A stretch of DNA of 47,304 nt from Priapulus caudatus (lineage: Eukaryota > Priapulida > Priapulimorpha > Priapulimorphida > Priapulidae). Of this stretch, positions 18,691-29,065 are shown one piece after another; the first letter of the stretch is position 1; each line of letters begins with the position of its first letter. The notes beneath the pieces were generated by a model. It did not search any database. It had not been told where the DNA came from and saw only the letters and a list, made by a program, of their open reading frames with translations. The DNA is taken from NCBI RefSeq assembly GCF_000485595.1, contig NW_014577956.1:1-47304 (forward strand), read 5' to 3'. The translations under genes and the position numbers were made by a program.

Positions 18691-18692
18691 GA
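18102..18692 (+). CDS. Harbinger DDE catalytic domain ORF
   Basis: The longest open piece of the Harbinger gene. It contains the DDE_Tnp_4 motifs IGAIDRRHIV, DADYCFTIFNIGANG, SDGGIFKQS, EAFPLKPYM and ENVFGLLVARW. The ORF's ATG codons follow from a frameshift, since the exon really starts at 18068 in another frame. The normal DxGxxG before SDGG is changed to GANGCN, so activity is doubtful. Confidence 0.82.
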   Translation: MMPGKKLRDGSRKNWQFPNCIGAIDRRHIVIQAPPNSGALYHNYKATFSLVLLALVDADYCFTIFNIGANGCNSDGGIFKQSELGKRLASYSLSVPGNAVLPQAPHLGEVPHIIVGGEAFPLKPYMMIPYPGKRLPEDKRIFNYKLSLARRISENVFGLLVARWRLYHRRYCMLCRLHYCSSKLHQIQRQARQHNR

Positions 18693-18705
18693 TAGGTAGA
18701 AGCTA

Positions 18706-19095
18706 CCCAGTGCTGTTGATGTCCCTCTTGATGAGTGGTGGGCAGCCGTGGATGAATTAAACAAGTTTCCGAAGCTGTGCAAGGTGGCATTTGCCCCGAT
18801 GAGCTGCTTTCATGGTCATCAGTTCGAAGAATCATTCAACGCCATGGGTGATATCATAGATTCGAAGTCTACGCGACTGAATGTGGCAACCTATTCAGCA
18901 ATACAGACGGTAAAGTATGGGGTGAGGGCAACAGGAAAGAGTGCTATCCAGCTGTATTCTTATGAAGACCCCAAACATGACCCGGTAGATGTCACCTGTG
19001 CCACAATATCAGAACAGCAAGAAAACACTATGCAGAGGAACTGGAAGAGAAGAGAAAGGTATCTGACGAGCGCAAAAAAGTTAGCTCTGACAGAA
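18706..19095 (+). pseudogene. hAT transposase C-terminal (dimerisation) fragment
   Basis: The frame reads PLDEWWAAVDELNKFPKLC, then HQFEESFNAMGDIIDSKSTR. This is the pattern of the hAT C-terminal dimerisation domain (WW...P.L, then SER.FS..G.I...KR.RL). After about 19018 the signal shifts frame and continues as a Glu/Lys-rich tail. At about 19095 it stops at the start of a LINE. It lies upstream of the middle part of a hAT gene (20699 on), so the order is not that of an intact gene. Confidence 0.6.
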
Positions 19096-20698
19096 CCAGT
19101 TGAGAGCAAGCATGGAGCCAAAAGAAACGCCAAAACAACTACAAAAGTTGCTACTTGGAATGTACGCACATTATATCAGACCGGCAAGCTAGCACAACTA
19201 CTAAACGAGTTTGATAACTACAGACTTGATATTTTATCAGTGAAATGCGATGGACAGGAAGTGGAAAGATATGCAGTGAAGGAAAGACTATCATATATTC
19301 TGGAAATGACGATCTGCACACACAGGGTGTGGGCTTTGTGTTAAACAAAAAAGCTGTGTGCGCATTGATCGGCTGGAAACCTGTTAACAGTCGCATAATA
19401 ACTGCCCGATTCCAATCAAGACACAGCAAAACCTCAATTGTTCAAGTGTATGCACCAACAGAAGACACCGATGAAGCAGAAAAAGATGCTTTCTACAAGC
19501 AGCTTCAAGACACCTTGGATAACATACCACGCTTCGACTGCAAAATCCTGAAATTAGTACTGCTGCAGTGGGCAAGGCAATCAAATCCATGAAAAACAAC
19601 AAAGCTGCCGGCTTGGATGAAATTCCTGCTGAGCTTATAAAGCCTGGAGGTGCTGTCTTGGTACAAAAACTAACTGGTCTGATCAACAGCTGCTGGGAAG
19701 AATAGCTTGTCCCAGAAGACTGGAGAAAGATGTCATCGTAAAAATTCCAAAGAAAGGAAATGCATCAGAATGTGGAAACTGCAGAGGAATAACCCTCCTA
19801 TCTGTCCCTGGCAAGATGTTTTGTTCAGTTTTACTGCTGGTTTTCGTAATGGAAGGTCTTGTTGTGATCAAATCTTCACACTTCGCAACATCATTGAGCA
19901 AAGCTTAGAATTTCAACAGACCTTGGAAATTAATTTTATTGATTTCAAAAAAAGCATTCGACAGTGTCCACAGAAATTCTCTTTGGAACATTGCACGATC
20001 ATATGGCATTCCCGAACGTTATATCAACATCTTCCGCAACATCTACTCAAACTCTAGTTGAAAGGCCGACTTTGCAGATGATATTGGACTGATTACAGAA
20101 GATCGTGAAGGCCTGCAGAAACTCACCTCCGAGTTAGAAAGTGCAGCTAGCAAAATCGGTCTGCGGATGAGCCAAGAAAAGACCAAGACAATGCGAGTCG
20201 GAAGTGTACAAGCAGTACCAGTGGTGAAAGTTAACCATCAACATGTTGAAGATGTTATTGTAGAAGAGTTCACCTACCTTGGCAGTAAAATTTTGAACAC
20301 TGGAGATGCAGAAGTTGATCTACGCTGCAGAATCGGCAAAGCGTCGGCTGTATTCCAACGAATGTGCCCAATCTGGTCTGCAGCATCAATCAATGATACA
20401 ATGAGCCAAATCCCAACCTCTGGCCGACATTGTCAAAATACGAAGACTTCGCTTTGCTGGGCATGTTCTGCGAATGTCAGAAGAACGACACCCAAGACCT
20501 GCCATGTACGGGGAACCAGCAAGGGGGAAAAGGAAACGTGGAAGACCCTGCAAAACCTGGCGGAGCACATTCAAAGAAGATCTACAGAACCTAGGCGTTT
20601 CTTGGAATGGAGTAGCAAGAGTTGCAGCCGATCGAAAACGCTGGAGAACAGTTGTCACGCATTGTTCCAATAGGAACAGGAGGACCTACGTCTAAGTA
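19096..20698 (+). mobile_element. LINE (AP endonuclease plus reverse transcriptase), internally deleted
   Basis: The start matches the N-terminal endonuclease of a common invertebrate LINE group (KVATWNVRTLYQTGKLAQLL), with a frame change to SRIITARFQSRHSKTSIVQV and VYAPTEDTDEAEKD. After a deletion comes the RT: KNNKAAGLDEIPAELIKPG, GNCRGITLLSVPGK, GRSCCDQIFTLRNI, and FADDIGLITEDRE with the catalytic DD (20068-20106). The C-terminus has RRLRFAGHVLRMSEERHPR and GKRKRGRPCKTWRSTFKED. A TCTAAGTAAGTCTAAG end at about 20690 looks like a short 3' tail repeat. At least three frame changes and missing segments make it inactive. Clade is uncertain; it resembles the set often annotated as craniofacial development protein 2-like. 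Confidence 0.82.
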
Positions 20699-21003
20699 AG
20701 TCTAAGGACATCTTCAAGGAGATCGCACACGAAGCCCTCTCCGATGATCAGCCGGTGAAGCCTTCAATGATTCGCCCTCTTTGTCCAACTCGATGGCTCT
20801 GTAGCTTGCCTGATATACTCTCCATCAAAGACAACCATGAGGCTGTTATCAACAGTCTCAGAGACATGGCATCATCGGGCTCATCAGAATCGGCTGTCAA
20901 GGTTGCCTACTTGATTGCTTTGAGAAGGGAGAGACCTACTTCAGCCTCGAGATGGTCACCAAGCCAATCGCAGCCATTGAGCAGCTGAATCCGTCCTGCC
21001 AAG
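20699..21003 (+). pseudogene. hAT transposase middle exon fragment
   Basis: The frame at about 20755 gives MIRPLCPTRWLC, the hAT 'RPLCPTRW' motif after the catalytic insert, then NHEAVINSLRDM. A frame change near 20925 leads to an ETYFSLEMVTKPIAAIEQLN-type segment. A donor lies near 21024. The gene joins to the exon at 21188. The left edge is the LINE 3' end, so the LINE probably inserted into or beside this gene. Confidence 0.6.
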
Positions 21004-21187
21004 CCCGCTCTGCTGCTGTTTCAGGTTCGATATTCAAATTACACCTAAGTATGTTTTTTCTTTCAATTATTTGAAGAAACTATTTTCCAAAGTCCTAGAG
21101 ATCTAGTTTTTCTACATGAAACTCGAAATGTTAGTTTGCTTCTTCCTTAACTTCATATTTGTATATTATTTTATCTTCGCTGCACAG

Positions 21188-21666
21188 GTATGTTAGAAGC
21201 GGTCAAAGTTACAACGAAGCAGATGAATTCATGGTGGACAGATGAGGAATTCCATGTCCTGTATGAGAAAGCAGTATCGAAGGCTGATGAGCTGGGATTA
21301 GATCCATTTCGTATTCAAAGAAAAAGAACTCCTCATTGCCGTCTCATTGGGCCAGCAACACCGTTCAACCCAACAAGTGCCAAGCAGCACTACAGGCAGC
21401 AATACTTGTCATTCATTGATGCCGTGGTGGTGCAGCTGAACGAGAGATATGATCCTTCTATGACCGACCTGGCTGCATACAAGGTGCTTGAGGACATGCT
21501 GCTTTCTGGGAAAGTTGTAGACGAGACCTTCGTCCAAAAATATCTGGAACTCCAGAAAGATATCTTGGCGGTACAGCTCACGATGTTCATGCAGACAACG
21601 GGGGCAAGTAGTGTGCACGTCTGCCCCACAGTGGCAGGCTGTTCTTGCGGTCAAAAAAGGCTGTAG
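21188..21666 (+). CDS. hAT transposase exon
   Basis: Following a CACAG acceptor at 21183-21187, the frame encodes WWTDEEFHVLYEKAVSKADE, then LGLDPFRIQRKRTPHCR and KQHYRQQYLSFIDAVVVQLN and NERYDPSM. This series is typical of zf-MYM/hAT-type transposases just before the dimerisation domain. The frame is open for 158 codons. The C-terminal dimerisation domain does not follow; LINE sequence takes over at about 21680. Confidence 0.68.
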
Positions 21667-21679
21667 TGTCTACTCAAAT

Positions 21680-22716
21680 AGTTTCTCCCAGAGTATTAAA
21701 GATGCCATTCCACCTTCCCAAAACAAATGGAGGCGGGATGTTGCCTTTCGAGATGATGATATCATTAATTGAAAAAAACTATATAAGCTACCATTTTCGG
21801 TTACGCTTGACACACGTTTAAGTTATTTCCAATACAAGATACTCCATCGTATCTTTCCCACAAATAATTTTCTTGCTCTTGTAAATATCAAGGACTCCTT
21901 CTGTGGATCCTACATAGAATCGATGATCCACCTGTTTGTTGAATGTGATTATGTATCACAATTATGGTTTGATTTGCAGCAGTGGTTAAGCCTATGCGGA
22001 TATGTGGATATTAGTCGGCTTTCGGCCACAGATATTATACTAGAAAAACCTGCCTATGCAGATAATCACCCAGAACTGAATTGTCCGCAACACCTGCCTA
22101 TGCGGATATGTGCATATTAGTAGCCTTTCGACCACAGATATTATACTTGGAAACCCTGAGGAAGATCTCACTTTTAATTTTACTATATTAATTACCAAAT
22201 ATGTCATTTATAGATGTAAAGTAAGCGATAGGAGCCCAAACTTTACTGCAGTCAGGGTATACTTGAAATACCTAATGGAAATTGAAAAATACGTTGCTAC
22301 GACAAACAATAAGACAGAAAAATACCATGGAAAATGGGCAACTTTATTACATAAATTATAACTATATAAGGCATATTGTGTGACATAAGTAAAACAAAGA
22401 AATACATGTACAAGATATTGTATGCATATGATAAGCGTATCCAGGAAGAATATGTATTACATGTTTGTGTGATATAAAATCACATGCAAACATTTAGTAT
22501 AAATTGTCTATTGCATGTACAAGATCTACAGCTTGAGAGATTTTTGTATGAAGAATAATTAGTATGCTCATTTATGTACTTCTCTGTCAAACTGTTTATG
22601 CCATGTACCTGTAAATAGTTTTCACCATCACAGTATTGCAGATATTTTGTAAAACATAAAATGAATTTTTTTTACATATATGTATTTCTGGAAATAAAGG
22701 TCATTGTAAAAAAAGA
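21680..22716 (+). mobile_element. LINE 3'-end fragment (L1/Tx1-like C-terminal zinc-knuckle region)
   Basis: The frames read YKLPFSVTLDTRLSYFQYKI, then LHRIFPTNNFLALVNIKDS, then MIHLFVECDYVSQLW. This is the zf-RVT-like C-terminus common in L1/Tx1-like LINEs, though one Cys pair is lost. A later segment (22150-22360) has ILITKYVIYRCK and YLKYLMEIEKYVA before the stop. AATAAA at 22694 is followed about 13 bases later by a short A-rich tail. It is 5'-truncated, as most LINE copies are. Confidence 0.72.
21991..22152 (+). repeat. local 106-bp-spaced duplication inside the LINE end
   Basis: CCTATGCGGATATGTGGATA at 21991 recurs at 22097 with nearly the same following 50 bases (ATTAGT..CTTTCG.CCACAGATATTATACT). 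A third partial CTGCCTATGCAGATA lies near 22049. It explains the broken frame there. Confidence 0.7.
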
Positions 22717-23417
22717 AAATTTCTTGGATTTAGCGCAAGATAAATATAAATTCATAGATCACGTGACTGTACAAAATGGCGGATACCGATAGTTCGTCTG
22801 CCTCTGAAGATGAGGAAATTTTATTGTTTCTTTTACTGTGGCATCGACATCGTCGACGAATTAGGGCTTCTAAGAGAGAGAGTAAGATGTGCACGGGATG
22901 TCAACGAACTGAGTAAGATGTGCATGGGGTGTCAACGCGGCCACAGCAAGCGTGGCGATGTAATGGCGTAGGCATAGGGAAGAAGAAGAAAGGAGACAGG
23001 CAAACGGGAAGCGAGGGAAAAGAACACAGGCCAACGGGAAGAGAGGCAAGGCGGCGGAAGCTGATAGTATATATGCTAGCAAAGTTATAATCCCTTTTTG
23101 AAGGTGGCCACTTATCGTATATGATTTCGGTTAATGTATCACGGAGTTACTGTAATTGGCAATATATTTGTTTGTGATAGTTATATATATCTGTTTATGT
23201 ATTCGATTTGTTCGCGTGACCATGCTTTGGGTGCGGATGCGTTGGCACAGTAATGGCGTGGGTGAGTGGTTTCCATACAGCGCGAACCCGTATCCTAACA
23301 ATGGGTAACACTCATTAAAAATACTGACCAAAAGAAACCTTTTCAGAAAGTATTTGTTGAACATCCACTAACTGATGACATGATACCAGATGGCACACCT
23401 ACGATAAAGGGGGGGGG
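22717..23417 (+). other. mostly non-coding; possible Harbinger-type first exon at 22776-22862
   Basis: At 22777 a small frame starts MADTDSSSASEDEEILLFLL and goes on to an Arg/His-rich stretch. Harbinger proteins often have an LLL...RRR segment just before their WVHP motif. No further exons follow. The rest shows a near-repeat of GTAAGATGTGCAYGGGRTGTCAACG at 22882 and 22913 and nothing else I recognise. Confidence 0.3.
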
Positions 23418-23720
23418 CAGCCCTATAGACCGAAGGTCCGATAGACTGAATGTTGCAAAAGGGTTAGGGTTAGAGTTAGGGTAATAGGGTTAGGGCATAT
23501 ATATGGTTTATAGTGGCATCATATGATTTATAGTAGCATCGGTGGATGTGCGGCATATTCACGTTCGAATACGGCATCAGTGGATGTCCGGATGCGTAGC
23601 CTGGAGGCTAGGCGACCGATTCCGGCTGTGTAGCCACTGCGTATTCGAATAAACCTTCGGTCTATCGGGCCTTCGGTCTATCGGACCTTCGGTCTATCGG
23701 ACCTTCGGTCTATAGGACTG
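23418..23720 (+). mobile_element. TIR element (303 bp) containing telomere-like repeats
   Basis: The left end CAGCCCTATAGACCGAAGG is mirrored by the complement of the right end, CAGTCCTATAGACCGAAGG; about 28 of 29 terminal bases match. The right end also carries four tandem copies of CCTTCGGTCTATCGG-type units (23655-23715). A (TTAGGG)-like tract lies inside. No ORF. The left flank is a G run, so the target duplication cannot be read. Confidence 0.7.
23461..23495 (+). repeat. TTAGGG-type interstitial telomeric tract
   Basis: About five TTAGGG-like units in 35 bases (with variants TTAGAG and AATAGGG). TTAGGG is the usual animal telomere unit. Confidence 0.8.
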
Positions 23721-24980
23721 TAACCTAAACAGGTGATGGATAAAGGTGGTAAAGGTGGTGGTGATTTCAAGCTGGCATTCAATCCACTATTGTGCCCTCT
23801 GTCTGGCATTAGTGGGTTCAGGGGTGTGAAGTTTGAGAAAGGTAAAACTGTCCTTAGCAGCGTCTTCATGAGCGCAGACTGCTCTGACCCCGTCATTATA
23901 CTGAAACGTGGCAAGGGGCTCTAATAGCAAAAGCAGTTGCCGTGAGATGGCGCGTGCAAGTGTCATCAATAATCAAAGATGGCATCACCCTTCGTTCGTG
24001 ATAACCTCACTCCATTGAGTTGCTGAAATCCAAGTATATTCAGGCAGGCGAGAATTTCGCTCAGCTGTGAGTTAACACATCTGCATTGCAGGGTGCCAGG
24101 CAATAATTCTGATTAGAATAGTGCCAGTTCACCCCATGCATGCGTAATGGGCTGCCCTCACGTTTTTGCCTACACACGCGAGCATTCAGGGTTCATTAGA
24201 GTGTGCTATTACAGGGTGCTACTCAGGGTGCTAATACAGACTGCTTTAGAAAATAATATGATTTAAGGAGCGCAAACCTTGTTCAACAAACATTTGCCTT
24301 TGCAATTGAACTGTGCAACTGTAGCCTCACATCCACAATAGCAAAAGCAGTTCAGTCCTTTGTTAACAGTCAACACATCCATGTTTAACCCTCCTCTTGA
24401 GGGTCAAAAGGTTATCCGACACTTACTCTTCGCATGTCAGCAGAAAGTACATTTCATGGTCCTTTCAATAAAAGCCATAAAAATGCTAGGTCACCGCTGA
24501 AACAAAAAAGTTTTTAATTGCTCCGTCAGACCATGTCTTCAGAAAATGTCTAAAATCTGCCGTGCCCCATTGACCTTTGACCTGTGACCTCCAATTTCGG
24601 CACAGTGATGGCTTTTCCTACCATGATGCTATACACCGACTATCACGAGCCTAGGTCGAGCCGTTTAGATTTTTGCCGCAATTCTGCATTTCCTCCCTAT
24701 ACTTTAAGTTAAGGAGGGAATGTTCCCCCTTTTTTTACCTCTTGACCTTTGACCCCCAGCTTCGACATCCTAACTCATTTTGACGATCCCCCCCCCCAAC
24801 GTCCCGAATATCGTGACCGTACGTCGAGCCATTAAGATTTGTGCCCAACTGTTGACGGACGCACGCACGCACGAACGCACGATCATGCGATTCTACAAGC
24901 TGCATCTGACTATGTCAGCTGAGATAAAAAGTGATATATATCGTATATACAGGATACAGCTATTTTTCATCAAAAGATAA
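23721..24980. other. non-coding, with dispersed-repeat, nuclear-receptor-like and ACGC motifs
   Basis: No gene recognised. A small ORF at 23733-23924 lacks known motifs. At 24384-24460 there is a block similar to 45055-45140. TGACCTTTGACC occurs at 24571 and 24743 (DR1-like). A run of ACGC repeats lies at about 24860-24885. Confidence 0.35.
24384..24460 (+). repeat. dispersed repeat, copy A
   Basis: TTTAACCCTCCTCTTGAGGG, then TCAAAAGGTTATCCGACACT and GCAGAAAGTACA. The same succession with small changes occurs near 45061-45134. Confidence 0.6.
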
Positions 24981-25418
24981 ATGAAAGGTAACAAATTGAG
25001 GTCGTACTATGCCAAGAGGCAGGCAGTGTTAAAAGACACTATTCATCGCTATCTAACACATCAAAATCAGCTACGACAACAGAATCCAGAAATTATTACG
25101 GACGACCAACCCAGAACCTCGAAAATGTCCACAACAACAATGGTGCCTGACAGCGACGAGGTCACGCACGCGGAACTGAGACAATTAATTGTTGGATTGC
25201 AAACCAGTGTGAACAACCAAATGAAAGATGGGTTTGCTGAAGTTACGCAAAAGATTACAGAACTGTCAAACAAGTTTGAAAAATTAGAAGTCGAGGTGGA
25301 AGCGGTCAAAAACGCCCAAACAGAGGACCGAGTGGAGATTAAAAAACTGACAGAAGTCAAAATATTGCGGCAATCGCTCCTGCATTCTCAGTGTCATAGC
25401 AGGAAATATAACCTCTGA
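24981..25418 (+). CDS. coiled-coil ORF, possible LINE ORF1 fragment
   Basis: The likely start is the Met at 25125 (MSTTTMVPDSDEVTHAELRQ). After it a heptad-like stretch runs about 60 residues (VNNQMKDGFAEVTQ, LSNKFEKLEVEVEAV), a coiled coil. LINE ORF1 proteins often trimerise through such coils and bind RNA. The frame decays after about 25360 and joins LINE endonuclease sequence. No RNA-recognition motif is seen, so ORF1 identity is inferred from position. Confidence 0.45.
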   Translation: MKGNKLRSYYAKRQAVLKDTIHRYLTHQNQLRQQNPEIITDDQPRTSKMSTTTMVPDSDEVTHAELRQLIVGLQTSVNNQMKDGFAEVTQKITELSNKFEKLEVEVEAVKNAQTEDRVEIKKLTEVKILRQSLLHSQCHSRKYNL

Positions 25419-25435
25419 AACCTGTAAATCTGAAG

Positions 25436-25629
25436 ATGTTATGTCAGTTATCTCAAATTCTGAAATTTTAACAAAGTATAAATCAGATCATTCCCCTGTT
25501 GCTATTGACATATTAATATCCAAACACAAAAAAGGCCATGGCTATTGGAAATTTAATAATTCTTTATTGAGTGATGTAGATTTTGTTAAAATGATTAAGG
25601 AATCAATACTGGATATTAAAAACCAATAA
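25436..25629 (+). pseudogene. LINE endonuclease C-terminal fragment
   Basis: TKYKSDHSPVAIDILISKHK holds the conserved SDHxPV motif of APE-type LINE endonucleases, with the catalytic His and Asp, followed by GHGYWKFNNSLLSD, typical of L1/Tx1 elements. The N-terminal catalytic half is missing. Confidence 0.78.
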
Positions 25630-25679
25630 GCAGCTGCCCCACATAATAACGATAATGCTGTGAATTGGCCTAACAGTGA

Positions 25680-26909
25680 AATACATTTTAAAATAAATGA
25701 TCAATTATTTTGGGAAACCTTACTGTTCACCCTCAGGGGGGAAATAATAAATTTTGCTTCCAGTAAAAAGTAAAAGGCAACAGAAGTTGAATTAAATCTA
25801 AACAAAAAAATGCAAGATATAGAAAACAACATAAAAGAAAACACGAATACTTTTCTAGAAAATGTTAGAAAACTGGAAGTATTAAATAATGATCTTGAAA
25901 TTCTCCGTAAACAAAAGATCGATGGTATGATCATAAGATCAAGGGCCAGATATATCAGGGCCTTGGATATAAATAAATTCAACAAATTATCCGGGGAAGA
26001 ATCTAGAAGGAGTGAAGGCCCAACTACTTATTATGAACTATTAGCTGTCTTCAAAAAGAGTTAAAATAATAAAAGTCCAGGAAATGACGGTTACACAAAT
26101 AAATTTTTTCTGGATCGACCTGGGTCAATTTTTTACTCCGTTCTATCAATTATGGCTACTCAATGGACCAATTGTCTATATCCCAAAGACAAGGAATAAT
26201 AACTTGCCTCCCCAAAACTGGCAAACCAAGGTGTTATTTAAAAAACTGGAGACCCATTACCCTCCTTAACACATCCTACAAATTTGCAGCTTCCTGTATA
26301 GCAGAAAGGATTAAAAAACATCTACCCAACTAGATACATGAAGACCAAAAAGGGGTGGTTCATAGGGGAGAATACTAGAGTAATATATGACATTATTTTT
26401 TAAACAAAAGCTCAACGTATTCCGGGAATGATTATGATGATAGATTTAGATATCTTTAATTTTGGTGAATCAATCAGAAAATGGATCAAATTGTTGCAAA
26501 ATGATTCAGAATTTAGTGTTATCTCCAATGGTAATTTTTCTACAAGATTTAATCTAGAAAGGCTGTAGACAGGGTGATCAAATATCCTCATATATATTTA
26601 TTCTCTGTGCTGAAATTTTAGCTTCAGCAGTTAGACAAAATACCCAGCTTAAAGATATAGACTTATGGGGCGAAGAATATAAAATTTCTCTATATGCTGA
26701 TGATACCTACTTGTTCCTGGGCGGAAGTGAACAATCTATAACTGCAGCATATAACATCATGGAATTGTTTTATCAACTATCTGGGTTAAAAATGAATAAA
26801 GAAAAAACGAAGATATTGTGGATTGGTTTCTCATAAGCGCTTTTGTAGGGAAAACTGTCCAGAGTGGATTGTGGATGGCAGGTTAACAGCTCTAGGTGTA
26901 TCTTTCAAT
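25680..26909 (+). pseudogene. LINE reverse transcriptase, copy B1
   Basis: Degenerate RT. Motifs in shifting frames: a Lys/Asn-rich helical linker (25810-25920), NNKSPGNDGYTNKFF (26066-26110), GKPRCYLKNWRPITLLNTSY (26219-26278), ERGCRQGDQIS-like block with a stop (26558-26584), and KISLYADDTYLFLGG with the catalytic DD (26682-26726). It ends abruptly at 26909, at the edge of a duplicated block. Confidence 0.75.
25917..26909 (+). repeat. 993-bp direct duplication, first copy
   Basis: Same sequence as 27639-28631 (offset 1722). I noted two base differences (near 25969 and 26306). Both edges are sharp. Confidence 0.9.
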
Positions 26910-27638
26910 TAGCTAGGGGCCTTAGGGTCAAAATATTTACACGGCGGACAAAAGCGATGTCATGATAATCGGTTATTATTTTAATAATACCAGATTACCC
27001 CCGGGATATTACCCGCTAAGAATAGAGTGGCCCTTTATTACGTAAGCTGAGCCGAGATAGGCACCTCTTGTTTTATGTATGTTTCGTTGTTTCAACACAA
27101 TTGAAAAATATTATTATTAGATGCAATATATCGATTTCTAAAGATATAAGTCTTATTCTTCAATGTGTAAGTGGTTTAGTACAACATACATGACAGTTTT
27201 TTCAATCGTGGTCTGTTTTAATGATCGTTGTTGTTTCAACACGATTGAAAAATATTATTATTAGATGCAATATATCGATTTCTAAAGATATAAGTCTTAT
27301 TCTTCAATGTGTAAGTGGTTTAGTACAACATACATGACAAGCGCCAAACTTTTTTTGTGGTTAGGGTAGGTCATAGTGATCAATTTTAGAAGGGGTGCCC
27401 GCAGCTATCAACTTTCGGTGGCGGCCATATTGGATTTTTCAAAATGGCCGCTTTCGAAAACGAGTGCGTCTACTTTGTTTCATATCTTTGGTTGCTCGAC
27501 GTTCCAATTTGATCAGAACTTGAAAGATATTGCAACAGCAATGCATGATACAGTTCTACTCGGCAAATTATGCAGCAGTGATGTGATAGCCCAGGAATTT
27601 AAATATCACTTGGATTGCCTCACTGCCTTCGATGGCAT
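26910..27638 (+). other. 729-bp insert between the duplicated LINE blocks
   Basis: It contains a 110-bp direct repeat (27086-27195 and 27230-27339, one difference seen) and, from about 27480 to 27635, a coding-like piece. That piece reads MHDTVLLGKLCSSDVIAQEF and then KYHLDCLTAF. The piece belongs to a Cys/His-rich protein family of unknown function common in cnidarian and mollusc genomes, also represented at 39113-39898. Confidence 0.6.
27086..27339 (+). repeat. 110-bp direct repeat pair
   Basis: Units 27086-27195 and 27230-27339, spaced by 144 bp, both starting GTTGTTTCAACAC and ending CATACATGACA. Confidence 0.85.
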
Positions 27639-28631
27639 GATCGATGGTATGATCATAAGATCAAGGGCCAGATATATCAGGGCCTTGGATATAAAAAAAT
27701 TCAACAAATTATCCGGGGAAGAATCTAGAAGGAGTGAAGGCCCAACTACTTATTATGAACTATTAGCTGTCTTCAAAAAGAGTTAAAATAATAAAAGTCC
27801 AGGAAATGACGGTTACACAAATAAATTTTTTCTGGATCGACCTGGGTCAATTTTTTACTCCGTTCTATCAATTATGGCTACTCAATGGACCAATTGTCTA
27901 TATCCCAAAGACAAGGAATAATAACTTGCCTCCCCAAAACTGGCAAACCAAGGTGTTATTTAAAAAACTGGAGACCCATTACCCTCCTTAACACATCCTA
28001 CAAATTTGCAGCTTCCTGTATAGCAGAGAGGATTAAAAAACATCTACCCAACTAGATACATGAAGACCAAAAAGGGGTGGTTCATAGGGGAGAATACTAG
28101 AGTAATATATGACATTATTTTTTAAACAAAAGCTCAACGTATTCCGGGAATGATTATGATGATAGATTTAGATATCTTTAATTTTGGTGAATCAATCAGA
28201 AAATGGATCAAATTGTTGCAAAATGATTCAGAATTTAGTGTTATCTCCAATGGTAATTTTTCTACAAGATTTAATCTAGAAAGGCTGTAGACAGGGTGAT
28301 CAAATATCCTCATATATATTTATTCTCTGTGCTGAAATTTTAGCTTCAGCAGTTAGACAAAATACCCAGCTTAAAGATATAGACTTATGGGGCGAAGAAT
28401 ATAAAATTTCTCTATATGCTGATGATACCTACTTGTTCCTGGGCGGAAGTGAACAATCTATAACTGCAGCATATAACATCATGGAATTGTTTTATCAACT
28501 ATCTGGGTTAAAAATGAATAAAGAAAAAACGAAGATATTGTGGATTGGTTTCTCATAAGCGCTTTTGTAGGGAAAACTGTCCAGAGTGGATTGTGGATGG
28601 CAGGTTAACAGCTCTAGGTGTATCTTTCAAT
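27639..28631 (+). repeat. 993-bp direct duplication, second copy
   Basis: Second copy of 25917-26909. LINE sequence continues past its right edge, while the left edge abuts an unrelated insert. Confidence 0.9.
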
Positions 28632-28976
28632 ACAGATCAACATAAAATGATCACGGAAAACTTAATACCAAAACTTAACTCCATCAAAAAATTGCTAAAT
28701 ATCTGGAAATCCAGAAACCTGACCCCTTTGGGTAAAATAACTATTATTAAATCTCTAGCACTTCCTAATGTTACTCATTTGCTTACTGTACTCCATGATT
28801 TGGACCTAACCTTAATAAAAGAGTTTGAAGACTTATTCTTTCAATTTATTTGGAACAAACCCCAAGGCAAAGTAAAAAAAAGTATATTAAAAAAGGAGTA
28901 CTGTGAAGGTGGTCTAAAAATGATAGACTTAAAAAGTTATATCAAGGGTCTAAAGATATCATGGATTAAAAAGTAA
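27639..28976 (+). pseudogene. LINE reverse transcriptase, copy B2 with downstream region
   Basis: Positions 27639-28631 repeat 25917-26909 nearly exactly, including stops. Unlike copy B1, this one goes on through LGVSFNTDQHKMITENLIPK, LNIWKSRNLTPLGKITIIKS and FEDLFFQFIWNKP to a stop at 28974-28976. The open frame 28545-28976 is the largest intact piece of this LINE. It corresponds to the thumb and post-RT region of L1-like proteins. Confidence 0.75.
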
Positions 28977-29065
28977 CAAAATCAGATAAATGGGCATTTT
29001 TCTTTAAAAACAAAATGCCTGACTCTTTTTTTGAAACAGGTGCTAACCAAATAGAAACAATAAAC

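Noticed and set aside
24571-24755. TGACCTTTGACC motifs as nuclear-receptor response elements
   Set aside because: The motif is common by chance and in repeats; no nearby gene that could be controlled was found.
26084-26269. Two identical 61-codon ORFs (26084-26269 and 27806-27991) as a gene family
   Set aside because: They are off-frame readings of the duplicated LINE RT segment.
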